Assembly (NCBI GenBank): GCA_014621425.1
Contig: JAANBB010000157.1
Location: 16,099-80,098 of the forward strand
Source: Cylindrodendrum hubeiense
Lineage: Eukaryota > Ascomycota > Sordariomycetes > Hypocreales > Nectriaceae
Length of the DNA: 64,000 bases
Direction of reading: 5' to 3'
Below are positions 22,149 through 32,098 of this stretch, piece after piece (the first letter of the stretch is position 1; each line of letters begins with the position of its first letter). The notes under the pieces are model-generated. The model was given only the letters and a program-made list of their open reading frames with translations, was not told where the DNA came from and ran no database searches. Both the position numbers and the translations under genes were made by a program.

Positions 22149-24600
22149 ATGACTATGGCCACTCTCCCCGCCCACTGGCAACCAGAAATAGTAAGTTCTC
22201 ATCTCTTGAATTTACAGCTCGACCACGTACCGATACTCTTGCTTCACACAGCCTTCCCGCGTCCTCCACACATTTCCAGTTCAAGATGTTTACGTTTGGA
22301 GACACGAACAAGGAACTCTAATAGAGATGCAAAATGAAGAGGAGATCCTCAAGAGGTTCAACGACGCGCGGACCCAGTTCAAGGCGTGGCCGATTGCACC
22401 CATCCCAGGACTTACCACATCCTTCACAAAGTCCTGGCTTTTCCTCGTCAAAGTTCCAAACATTTCAGATGATGTGGCGTTCCCCTCTCTGGCCGACAGC
22501 TTCACCATCAGCTTGGACAGCCGAGTCGAAAAACCCGATGGCACATTCTCTTTGGTCCATTTGAACACGAGCCGCATCCAGAACCCGTACGGGGATATGG
22601 AAAACCTCGTGTGCCCCTTTGCCTCGAGATGCGCTGCTTTCAAGGTTGATGTACCACGCTCCTGGCAGAATGATGATGGAATCAACGTTGAGCTGGACTT
22701 GATGTCAGAATTCCAAACGGCCTCAGGCCTTGACGATTTTGCGAGCATCACATTGGACGAGAGGAAACATCAGATGATAACGATTATGTGGGATACTTTT
22801 TCCCTGACATTTGAAGCCGAGCTGGCAGCGCTTCGACGCTTCGTTGAAGACACGCGACTTCAAGAACGAGAACTCAGCCCCAAGGCCAGGGACGTTTTCC
22901 GAATGATTCTGAATTTTCGGGACAGCTGGAAGGTGTACTATAACCTTCATGAGGAGTTCCCCCATTTAAAAAATCCAACACACCCGCATCATCGTATCCC
23001 AAAGCTTCTGTTGGAAAGATTTCAGTCCTTCAATTCTGATCATCGCTCGGCCTATAACGCCCTTACAGCGATTCCCAATGGGCTTTTTCTTGTCAATGGT
23101 TGCCCGGGAGCAGGGAAGACGGAATGGAACATGGTTTTGGCGGCGCTTATTCAGTGCAAACGCCGTCCAGGATCCAAGAAAAGGCACAGCCCGATCCTTT
23201 TTGTGGTTGACCTCAACAAGACAGTTGATGATGCTGCAGATCGCTACTTCACCCTCTGCAAGGCTGCAGGCCTCAAACTCCGGATTGTGCGAATGCATGG
23301 TTGGCCGTATGAGATGAGGAACAGCAACAAGCTGAACGGGTCTTCTTTGAAACAGAAAGAAGGTGGCTCTCGAGGCGAGCTTGATTTCACAAAGAAGTTC
23401 TTGACGACGGCCAGTGTCGCAAAGCACACCGGGGTAAACAGGAACTCCAACAAGGCACCGACTCTGGATGAGGCCGCGTGGGATTACTATCACAAGCACG
23501 AAGATGATTGCTTCACCCCGCTAAGGCGAATTCTGCTCAGCATGGAGGCAGGCGAGGTCCTAACTACTGGCGACTGGAAATCCCTGAGGAGCCAAGTATC
23601 GCTCCTTTACCGCGCGGTGCTGAGGCAAACGGACTTCGTTGCTACAACACCTGTGGCCGCTTACGGAAGTTTCTCAAAACTCTTCCGCCCTGATGTGGTG
23701 TTTGTTGACGAGGCTCCGCATGCTCGGGAGTTGACAACCCTAATCTCTTTCGCATTCTTTGAACCAATTGCTTGGATTCTCACCGGAGACGTGAAGCAAA
23801 CCCGTCCATTTGTCAAGGGAGGTGATGCACGGGATGCAAAGAAGCAGGGGTTGAAATTCAACCCATACGCCGAGCAACTTCGAGTGAGCTTGATGGCAAG
23901 AGCTGAGATGGTCGGCGCGATTAACAGCAAACTTCTTGTGAACAAGCGGGCACATGGCAACCTACACCTGCTCCCGTCCAAGATGTTTTACCAGCATGAG
24001 ATGACTTCGGGGTATGAGGGTATCAAGCGATACCCCCCGACCGTTGTTCACTTGAAGAAATACCTACAGCAACTTGGCGGTATCCCAGAGATACAGGAGA
24101 ACCGAGCTGTGATCTGCCTAAAAGGGAGCCAAGAAGAGAGGCACATAAATAGCTTCTGGAACCCAATTCACCACAAATGGGTTGTCGACCAGGTGCAAAA
24201 GCTTATCAGGGATCCTCACTTCCGGAGCATCGCTGATTTGAACGCTCTCGGTAGAGTGATGATCCAAACGCCGTACGCTACGGCAGCACGGCTGTACTTG
24301 GCTGAAGTTAAACAATGGCCTCAAGAGTTGCAAGACCGGGTTGAGATTATGACGGTGGACAAGGCTCAGGGAAACCAGGCTGATGTCGTGTTTCTGGACA
24401 TGGTGCGAACGACGACAGCTGGCTTTATGAACGAGCCGCAACGACTCAACGTTGCTATCACGCGCGCGCGACAGGCTGAGGTCATTGTGATGAACTACCA
24501 GATGACCTGGCGAACGAGCCACGGAAGACCTGTGAGAGCGGAATACACGTCACAGATATGGGATGATGCGGCCTCAGACCGTCGAGTGTTTGCGTTGTGA
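22149..24600 (+). CDS. UPF1/DNA2-NAM7-like superfamily 1 helicase
   Basis: Putative ATP-dependent nucleic-acid helicase. Exons 22149-22190 and 22252-24600 (intron 61 bp, GTAAGT...CACAG) give 796 residues. The joined start reads MTMATLPAHWQPEI then PSRVLHTFPVQDVYVW, in frame with the main exon. The first ~280 residues are an unassigned domain. The helicase core follows: NGCPGAGKTEW (Walker A), VVFVDEAPHARELT (Walker B), GDVKQTRPFV (motif III), VDKAQGNQADVVFLD (motif V) and LNVAITRARQAEVIVMN (motif VI). The usual QYRM motif IV is replaced by the diverged stretch QLRVSLMARAEM. This is a compact fungal member of the AAA_11/AAA_12 group, distinct from SEN1 and UPF1. It lies 0.8 kb downstream of the RID-type methyltransferase in the same direction. 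Its biological role is unknown. Confidence 0.85.
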
Positions 24601-25014
24601 AATCAGGGACCCAGTCAACCATGGGTTTGTACGGAATCAAGGACTTGTCAAGGGCTGAGCAAGCTGGACTGCTCAAGGGTTTGGGCTGGACATGGTAGTA
24701 GGCCGTAGGTCGAGACATTGGGAAGGAGCTCATGAGAAGAAATGTACACTACGTATTTCGTTTGCTGGTAGAGACCTAGAGCTTGAGATGACTGATAGAA
24801 TCAACTTCGTTATCTTGAATCTCGACTTTGTGCCAGTGAATTTCAGAGCAGAAGTTGGATCAAAGTTGGTGGTGTGAATGGTACCGTCCGTTTGCGGGGA
24901 GGCGTCCACCGGCGGGTACTGACGTTAGTGGCTAGGACATTGCAGTATTAGGGACCAAGTCAGCAGTCGAGGTGGTGGCCGTCTTGGCGGCATGAGGCCC
25001 TGACCTGATGGATG
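24601..25014. other. Intergenic region 3' of the helicase
   Basis: Probable 3' untranslated region of the helicase, then non-coding DNA up to MITE copy 2. Nothing else is recognised. Confidence 0.5.
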
Positions 25015-25256
25015 GAGTGTTGTTATTCGCACGCACGAAACACATCATGTAAGACGGGAGAAACATTATGTATTCTGGCAAAAAGAAATTGTATTATCTC
25101 CCGTAAATAAGTGATGAAATAGACCACCCTTGTTCGTATCGACAGGGGCTTGGATGATATTTATTTTATTTGGATTTATTGCGTTCAGATTTGCGCATAA
25201 CTATGATGCCCTACAAGTACACGCACGTGGTGTCTGGTGTGCAAATGGCAATACTT
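25015..25256 (+). mobile_element. MITE copy 2 (hAT-like, non-autonomous)
   Basis: About 242 bp. The left terminus is GAGTGTTGTTATTCGCACGC then A. The right terminus read in reverse is AAGTATTGCCATTTGCACAC then C. The two termini differ at seven of 21 positions, six of them transitions. Flanking 8-mers are GATGGATG (25007-25014) and GACAAATG (25257-25264), which differ by three transitions and fit a decayed 8-bp target duplication. AT-rich interior, no coding capacity. Confidence 0.7.
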
Positions 25257-28233
25257 GACAAATGATGGCGTCTTGATTTGACCAGGATGGGTGATCCTGT
25301 GCGAGACAAGCATTTCTCTAGTGCAGCAGGGGAAACAAAAGGGACAAGGCCGAACGCTGCAGGCGATGCCGAGAGATGTTTCATCAACAAGGAGGCAGCA
25401 TCTGCAAATAATTACAATGTAACTCTCATATTGGGCATGGACGAAACAAACGGCTAGAATGGTGACTACCCCTAGCTAGCACAATAGGGAACAGGCATCG
25501 CAATGACCTTTAAGCGACCCTTTCAGTTAGCCCTCGCCGCTCGGTGATCTCGGTTGGTGTCACAGACGTGACTGCGCCACATCCCCCGTTTTACCGTTTT
25601 ACCGGCCGATACGGATAATGATTGCGTTCTGATGAAATGGCGTGGCTGGAATTGTTCATTGTTGGCGGCTTTGTGCAAAGACACGGCTATTGTTTCGTGG
25701 AGAGCTGAACCAGATGCTAGTGCATCGTGTTTCCTCTGTTCTGGCCTCTGGTTTGTCTGGGGGCAAATTGATCAGCGGGGCGGAACCCGTCGGGCCCGTT
25801 GTTAAAGTTTAGAAAAGGGACTTTGGTAGCTGGGAGGCGGGAGAAGGTGGTCCTAGCTTTCTGGGCGACAGAACGGCTCTCATGTGAAGAGCGAGCTGGT
25901 TTACGGAGAATGGAGTCAAAAAACGGAATGGTATACGATAGTGGCGAAAAACCACATCTGAGATTTATGCAAGGCAAGCGGCAGTTGTGAGCTGCTGATA
26001 CCAAGAGAGTATGACATGCCGCTCTGCAACGCGGACAGGGTGGTAGATGTGTCAAGCTGGTGGAGGAGGTCGACGTGCCCAGACGTGCCCAGACATGCCC
26101 AGGCCATCCCGCAAATCCGATCTTCCACGATTGCTGCAGTGGCGACTGTCCCATGTCAGCCCTATAAGATGATGGCATTGATCTTCGTAAGAACGAGATA
26201 GATGATGAGATGCTGTGTCGCAGAGCATTAGATACGCCACGAGGCTACATGTTCGGCATTGGAGATGCCCGGCACGGCGTCATGGCTATTGGGTGAGGGA
26301 AACACATCATGGCATCGAGCTCGTAAAATACTGTTAGCATGCAGCCGGCATCCCAACCGACATGACACCGACATGCGGTATGGGGAAAATCCAGCTCAAG
26401 CCATCACAAAAGCCCCCCGCATATCAACGCTGACTCGACTTGGCTTCCCATAGCGTCTCATAGGGCTGGCAAATGGAGGAAGCCATTCTCGGGGGCAAGA
26501 GGTGCATGAGTGTGCGTAGATGTGGGCAGAAATGATGGCGAATGGTACCATGTCACATACTACGTAGTAAGCGGCATGGCTCCTCTGCATGGCCGGCTGG
26601 CCGACTGGCCGAGTGCGACAGAGCGAGGGATTCGCGTCTTTTCAACTCGAGGGCTGGTATCCGAATGAGCAGATCGGTGAGACTCGCCGCCTGTGCTACA
26701 TGCGATCGCTATACGTCACTCCACCGCTAGATTGTGCTTGCTTTTTGTGACAAAGGAAACAAAAGGCTGGGGGTCAAGAGCCTCGTTTGGCGGCATTGTG
26801 ACTTGGGCAGCACGCCTTGTCGGCGGTCACGAAAGAGCAGCGAGCGTAGACGGCCCCCGGTCTCAGGTGGCATCAAGCGAAGCAGCAACAAGGCCGGGGA
26901 GCTATTGGTGTAAGACGTAAGCTCCCGATCTGCTCCCCGACCGAGACCAACCAAGCATTTATACGACGTGCGCATTATTGCATAGTGTGAACGACCTGGC
27001 ATCTGGGCTAGCTTAGCTGGTAAGGGGGAGGGCTGGGAGCATGGTAATTGCTCTGTCTACTTGCACTGGAATACGTGTGGAATGCCGTGCCTTGGGCGGT
27101 TTCTTCACATGCTGTCGCCGTGTTCTGGCCCCCAGCCAGCAACTATAGCCAGCCCCCTCGACCCGCAAGGGACCCTTGATGGACACGGCGTTAGAGAGCG
27201 GACGCTCAAAATGGGAGGTGGGTGCGTGGAAATGTCGAAACGGGTCATGGCGCCCACGTTATGCAGAGTGTGGCTTAGACCACAGCGGGCTTGCTGGCTT
27301 TCGGCTACCCGCTGCTCGGCAAGCGGGGTCTGGCAGACGCCGGTGTCCAATCACGCGGCGGGCGACACTTGAACAATTCTGGGCCTTACGTACCCTCGCT
27401 TTCCGGTGGTGGTGGTGGGTGCTGCTGGTGCGCGCTGTGCTATCTTGCGCGCTGTGATCCTTCGCCGCTGAGGCTGAAGAGGGTTGCAATTAAAGGAATT
27501 GGCTGGGGCCTGGCTGGGAGACGGGCTGGGGGACTGGCCGGGCTGGAACATGGATCCGGATGGGCCAAACCATGGGCATGAGGCAATACACCCTGGGCCG
27601 TCGTACGTATACGTGCACAGGAGAAGAACCAGTGCCATGCTCCCGCTGCTCAGGAATTACGCACTACCTACAGCGTGTGGCTCCATGCAATTATAGGTAC
27701 GAGGGTACGAGCTACAGCAGGTACCTCTCCCTCCAACCCACCGCTCTACAGCACAAGTGCGCTGCACCTCTGCACGTATTAGCCCGCACCGCCGCCCCTG
27801 CTGCCGCCCAGTCGCTTTTCGCTACCGTCAGCCCGACAGCCCCGGGTTTTCTCTCCTAGTCGTCGTCCCATGGTCACTTTGCTCTCAGCTCACGCATCCT
27901 TCGCCATGATGCGATGAGAGCCTGAGTGAAATCTCCGTGGTTTTTCTTAATACCCTTCATCCCCTTGCCCGTCTCAGCGAAAGGACCCGCGTCTCATCGC
28001 CCGCGCTCGCCAGCGAACAGGCCCATCCCCTTCTCGACGAGCCTCTCCCCCGTCGACGGCGGCCTCCCAGACTCTCCCAGCGCGCCGCGACCACCGCCCC
28101 GCCCAAATCTACAACACCATCGAGGCCCCGACAATTCGCCCGCGACCACCAGCCTCCACGCCCGCTGCTGCTGGCCACGCTCGTATCCCCCACGCACGCG
28201 CGCTTCTTTTCCAGCACTGGTGGGATCGACCCG
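25257..28233. other. Gene-free region and promoter of the zinc-finger gene
   Basis: About 3 kb without a supported gene. It includes a short CGTGCCCAGA/CATGCCCAGG repeat near 26075-26103 and a GC-rich, pyrimidine-rich leader from about 27700. A frame open on the plus strand from 27937 continues into the zinc-finger gene but begins with GTG, so it is treated as leader. Confidence 0.5.
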
Positions 28234-30248
28234 ATGGAAGACACGCTACGGTCGAGTTGGAGGAGGAGCGACGTCATGGAGGACATTGCACCGAGGGGAG
28301 TCCTGGCCAAGCGCAACCTGGACAATGGAGCCATTGCCGGCATCGTCGTCGGCGTCTGCGTGGGAGTCGCGCTCGTCTTCGTCTGCCTCTACCCCATCTT
28401 CATCCGCCGAATCATCCGCCGCCGCCGAGAACGCCGAAAGCCATCCAGCCCTCCCGATGCCGAGACTGGCGAGGTCCCCGTGCCGACTGGTTCCGCAGGC
28501 ACTGACGGTGCCCAACGCCGATTGTCCTCGCAGGACTCATTTAAGCCTGGGGAGGATCTGTCACGAGGTGATATAGCAGGAGACTCTGTTAAGGACGGAG
28601 AGGATCTTTCACGAGGTGACATAGGAGGAGGCTCTGTGAAGGACGGCTGGACTCCCAGCGATGGCGTCGCCCGCTCCGGCAGCCAGGAACAACAAATTCG
28701 CTCCGTTCATATCGAAACCGACGTTCCGCAAACCCGGGCGCAGCCAGTCCGCACCGAATCGCAAGGAACTGCCCTCACCGGATTTGAAGAAGAGTTCATG
28801 CCGCAATCGATAGGCGACGCTCACAATGGAGTTCTCAATGGTACCAGCGCCGATTACTACAGCCCAGCAGTCCCATCTGAGGCGTTTGGCATGGTCATCG
28901 AGGAGGAGGCCCAACCCCAGCCTCAGCCCCAGCCGGATCCCAAGCGCTCTCTGTCTCGCGGGAGCTCTCTACGGTACAACCTGAAGCAAATGTTCAGCCG
29001 CAGGGGCACACGAGATCACTCTCTGCACTCACCTACATCTCCGACTTTCGGTGACAGTTTCGACGTCACTCCCAGGGGCGTCCCCCTGGGACAAGACACT
29101 CCCCTCGAGCGCATCACTACGGCTGAGATGACTAGCGAGTCACCAACGGATATCTACCCCCCAGCAAGTGATATGTTGCCTCCAGCTCCTCGCGCTCTTG
29201 GATCGCCCATCAACCTACCGTCCAAGTCCTCAGAGGTACCTCCAGGTGCTGTCCAGACTCCGCCGCAATCGCCACCATCCGAGGCCAAGTTCAGAGCCTC
29301 TGCTTCTCCGCCCACTCACCCTGCCCCTGGCACAGTTAACCCAATGGATATTATGCCCGCCACTACAGAGTCCGAGATGTGGCATCGGACAGAGCATCAA
29401 CTCTTCATGACCAACAACCCGTCGTCTTCGCCTTACACTCTTCCCTCATCCGATCAAACCCCGCCAGAAGTGCCGACCGACTCTCCTTCACCCCTTACTC
29501 TGCCTCCGAACTATCCTCAAGCCACGCCTATTATCCAATCCCCTACTCCGACTCAGCGAGAAATGTCCTTTAAGCGGGACCCTGTGGAAGACGAGCACGA
29601 TGTCTCCATGGTGGATATTCCGTCGCACATCCATCTGACTCCTGCGCCAGACCGCGATACTCGACATCCCAGCTATCCTTCTGACGCATCAACTCCCCTT
29701 CCTGGACCTACATCCACCAACCCTTCAACCCTCAACACTCCCGCCACGCAGCTCGATACTCCTTCTCCAAACTCCGAAGCCACCTCATCCGACTACCATC
29801 ACAGCGTATCCCCGAACAATGGCAACAACGGTGTGAACGTATCCCCGAAGACTGGCGCATACCCATGTGACGAGCCTGGTTGTAACCAGGTCTTTGATCA
29901 ACCTCACAAGCTGAAGTAGGTTTTGGTCTTACCGTTCTTGCAGAAAAATTGACACTAACAACCATTAGGCATCACCAGCGATACCACACCAAGGAGCACA
30001 AGTGCACGTATCCCAACTGTGGAAAGGGATTCGGAACCAAGACCCATCTTCAGCGACACATCAATGACAGGCACGAGAAGAAGAAGAAGTTCCACTGTGC
30101 TGTTCAGGGATGTGACTACTCGAGGCAAGGAGGCAAGGGGTTCCCCCGCAAAGACAACTGGAAACGCCACATGACCAAGATCCACAACATGGATCAGAGG
30201 TATCTCCCTGAGCCTGTCGAGGCCGATACGGAGATGGGTGGCGTATGA
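28234..30248 (+). CDS. Membrane-anchored C2H2 zinc-finger protein
   Basis: Predicted DNA-binding protein with an N-terminal transmembrane anchor. Exons 28234-29915 and 29969-30248 (53-bp intron that falls inside finger 1) give 653 residues. Residues ~33-57 form one hydrophobic helix (NGAIAGIVVGVCVGVALVFV and on), followed at once by the basic cluster RRIIRRRRERRKP, predicting a cytosolic C-terminus. Residues ~70-540 are low-complexity (Pro/Ser/Thr) and include a duplicated 16-residue unit, GEDLSRGDIAGDSVKD. Three C2H2 fingers end the protein: CDEPGCNQVF...H-x4-H, CTYPNCGKGF...H-x4-H and CAVQGCDYS...H-x4-H. A short tail ends EMGGV. The start is the first in-frame ATG; a second Met follows at residue 15. 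Release by proteolysis before nuclear entry is an inference. Confidence 0.85.
28549..28644 (+). repeat. 48-bp coding tandem duplication in the zinc-finger gene
   Basis: Two adjacent 48-bp units (28549-28596 and 28597-28644) encode GEDLSRGDIAGDSVKD and GEDLSRGDIGGGSVKD. The length is a multiple of three, so the frame is kept. Confidence 0.9.
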
Positions 30249-30838
30249 AGAAGAGCAGCAGAGGATGAATTAACAACAGCCCCAGGGATTGGACCCTGGT
30301 CCCGGTGAACGGTCCCGAGTCTTGGACACATAAGCTATCCATTACTCGTTCGACTGTCACTGGAAATTGTTTCAACTAGACAGCTCTGGGAACAGCGATA
30401 TGCATCAAGAGCGAGCATGGAGAAGTCGGCGTTAGGTTATTACTGTGAAGAATTATTTGGCGGGGGTTTGAACTACTCTGGACGGAGCGCACTTTACCTG
30501 GGACTGGACGTGGTCCTGGTCCCGCAAGCGTTGCTGGAACCACTTTACACCTTCCCTTGGAGCGATTTATTCCACTCTCGTTTTGAGCAGCATCTCTAGG
30601 CAATTATGGGAATGGCGAGGGTCAAAAAGTCCGTGAAAGGATGGAGAAACTGTCTGGCGTTTGGACCGAAGGAGACAGTTCATCTATTGAGATGAACTCG
30701 GCGTATTCAAATTTTGGGTATCTTTGTATGGTCGTGTATAACTGAGCGATCGATGAATGCAGAACAAAATGTGCAACTCCGGCACATGTTCCCTTTTCCC
30801 CACGCATTACCGTGTCCGCGTTTTTTTTCTTGTCTCGT
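30249..30838. other. Convergent 3' intergenic region
   Basis: Lies between the 3' ends of the zinc-finger gene (+) and RRP40 (-). No feature is recognised beyond presumed untranslated regions. Confidence 0.55.
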
Positions 30839-31653
30839 CTAGCTCAGCTCCTTGATGACTTTCCTCACCAACTTCTTCTGTGCATCGACGTCTAATCTCT
30901 TCTCATCCGTCTCCTGTACCGCTCGTCCCACGGCAATGACCGTCTTTACGCTCTCACTGTCCACCCAGAACTTGCCATTCCTCCCCGCGGCTGTCTCGAA
31001 CTGTAATCCTGCGCTGGCGAGCTCCTCGAGCACGGCGATCTTGCCCTCCAGGACGCTCTTGGGCATCATGAGGCGGCGCGCCATACCGAGGGAGATGCTG
31101 AAGAGCATGCCGCCGGTGAGCGGGCCCAGGCCCTCGGACTTGCCGGTCGAGGACGAGACACATTCGAGCTCTGCGTCCATGTGCTTGTTGGCGAGGGCGA
31201 CGCGCGCGTAGACCAGGGCGCCGGCGGCCAGGACGGGACGGGTCTTCTTGGTGGCGCCCTCGAAGGACAGCTGGGGGAGGAGGGCGGGTGTCGTGTAGTC
31301 AGAGAGGTTCACGTAGTAGACCTCGGCGGCGGAGTGGTGGACGGTGCCGATGACGAGTTCGCCGGCTCGGGGTTGATACTGGAGGTTGAGTTTAGTCAAT
31401 CGGCTTCTCTCATTGGGAGCCATCTCGGCGGCATGCCGCATGTGGCTGTGCTTACCCGTCCTCCGGCGTTCTCGACGCGAATGGCATTCTTTTGGCGGTC
31501 GGTGATGAGCTGTCCGGCGAGGGTGGGCAGGATGTCGTTCGGCGGCACATGGCGCAGGCCGGGGCCGAGGCGGAGAGCTTTCTTGGGGTGCGAGGGGATG
31601 AGGGACGGGTCGATCTGGTCGCCTGGGAGGACGAAGACGGCTTCGGAGGCCAT
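30839..31653 (-). CDS. RRP40: Exosome complex subunit Rrp40 (EXOSC3)
   Basis: S1/KH cap subunit of the RNA exosome, the 3'-5' exoribonuclease complex that processes rRNA and degrades aberrant RNA in nucleus and cytoplasm. Exons on the minus strand are 31653-31456 and 31378-30839 (77-bp intron with a GACTAAAC branch site), giving 245 residues, the same size as yeast Rrp40 (240). The start MASEAVFVLPGD is typical of the family, with a GRYQPRAGELVIGTV entry into the S1 domain, YYVNLSDYTTPALL within it, and a C-terminal KH region holding NGKFWVDSES. The plus-strand gene SSZ1 starts 445 bp upstream, so the two share a divergent promoter. Confidence 0.95.
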
Positions 31654-32098
31654 GATGGCTGGTAGAATGGCTGGTTGCTGTGGCAAGTTTGGTGTTGGAG
31701 ACTTGGAGTTGAGACTCGTTCAATGCGACAGCCTCTCTCTTCGGCTCTGGACTTCTCTGCTCTGGCTCCTGGGACCGTCAGCCTTGTGGAAAATCCATTG
31801 GATGGTGGGGCAGCCTGCCAGTAGGTGGGCGGTACGTACCTTATCCGCCCAGAAAAATGTGGGCGATTAGCGATTACCAGTTTTTTCCCAAATTTTTGGG
31901 TCCCAGCGAAAAAGAAACCCCCACTACTGCCACTACCAGCCCGTCCTCCTCCTCCAAATCTTGCAACTTCCCCTCCGATTTCGACATCCCTTCCGCCCTC
32001 CCTCTCGCCCTCCCACCCCCGCCAACGAGACACCTGGGATCCGCTGCTCCCTCTCCTCGCCCATCCCCTCGAAGGAATATACACACACAATCGGCGCC
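31654..32098. promoter_or_regulatory. Bidirectional promoter of RRP40 and SSZ1
   Basis: 445 bp separate the two start codons. At 31887-31900 lies the near-palindrome CCCAAATTTTTGGG, containing AAAAATTT, which resembles the ribosomal RNA processing element (RRPE) of yeast ribosome-biogenesis promoters. A long pyrimidine-rich leader precedes SSZ1. That both genes respond to one growth signal is an inference. Confidence 0.5.

Noticed and set aside
27937..28233. 99-codon extension of the zinc-finger frame
   Set aside because: Begins with GTG and lies in the pyrimidine-rich leader. The first ATG in frame is 28234. Non-AUG initiation cannot be excluded.
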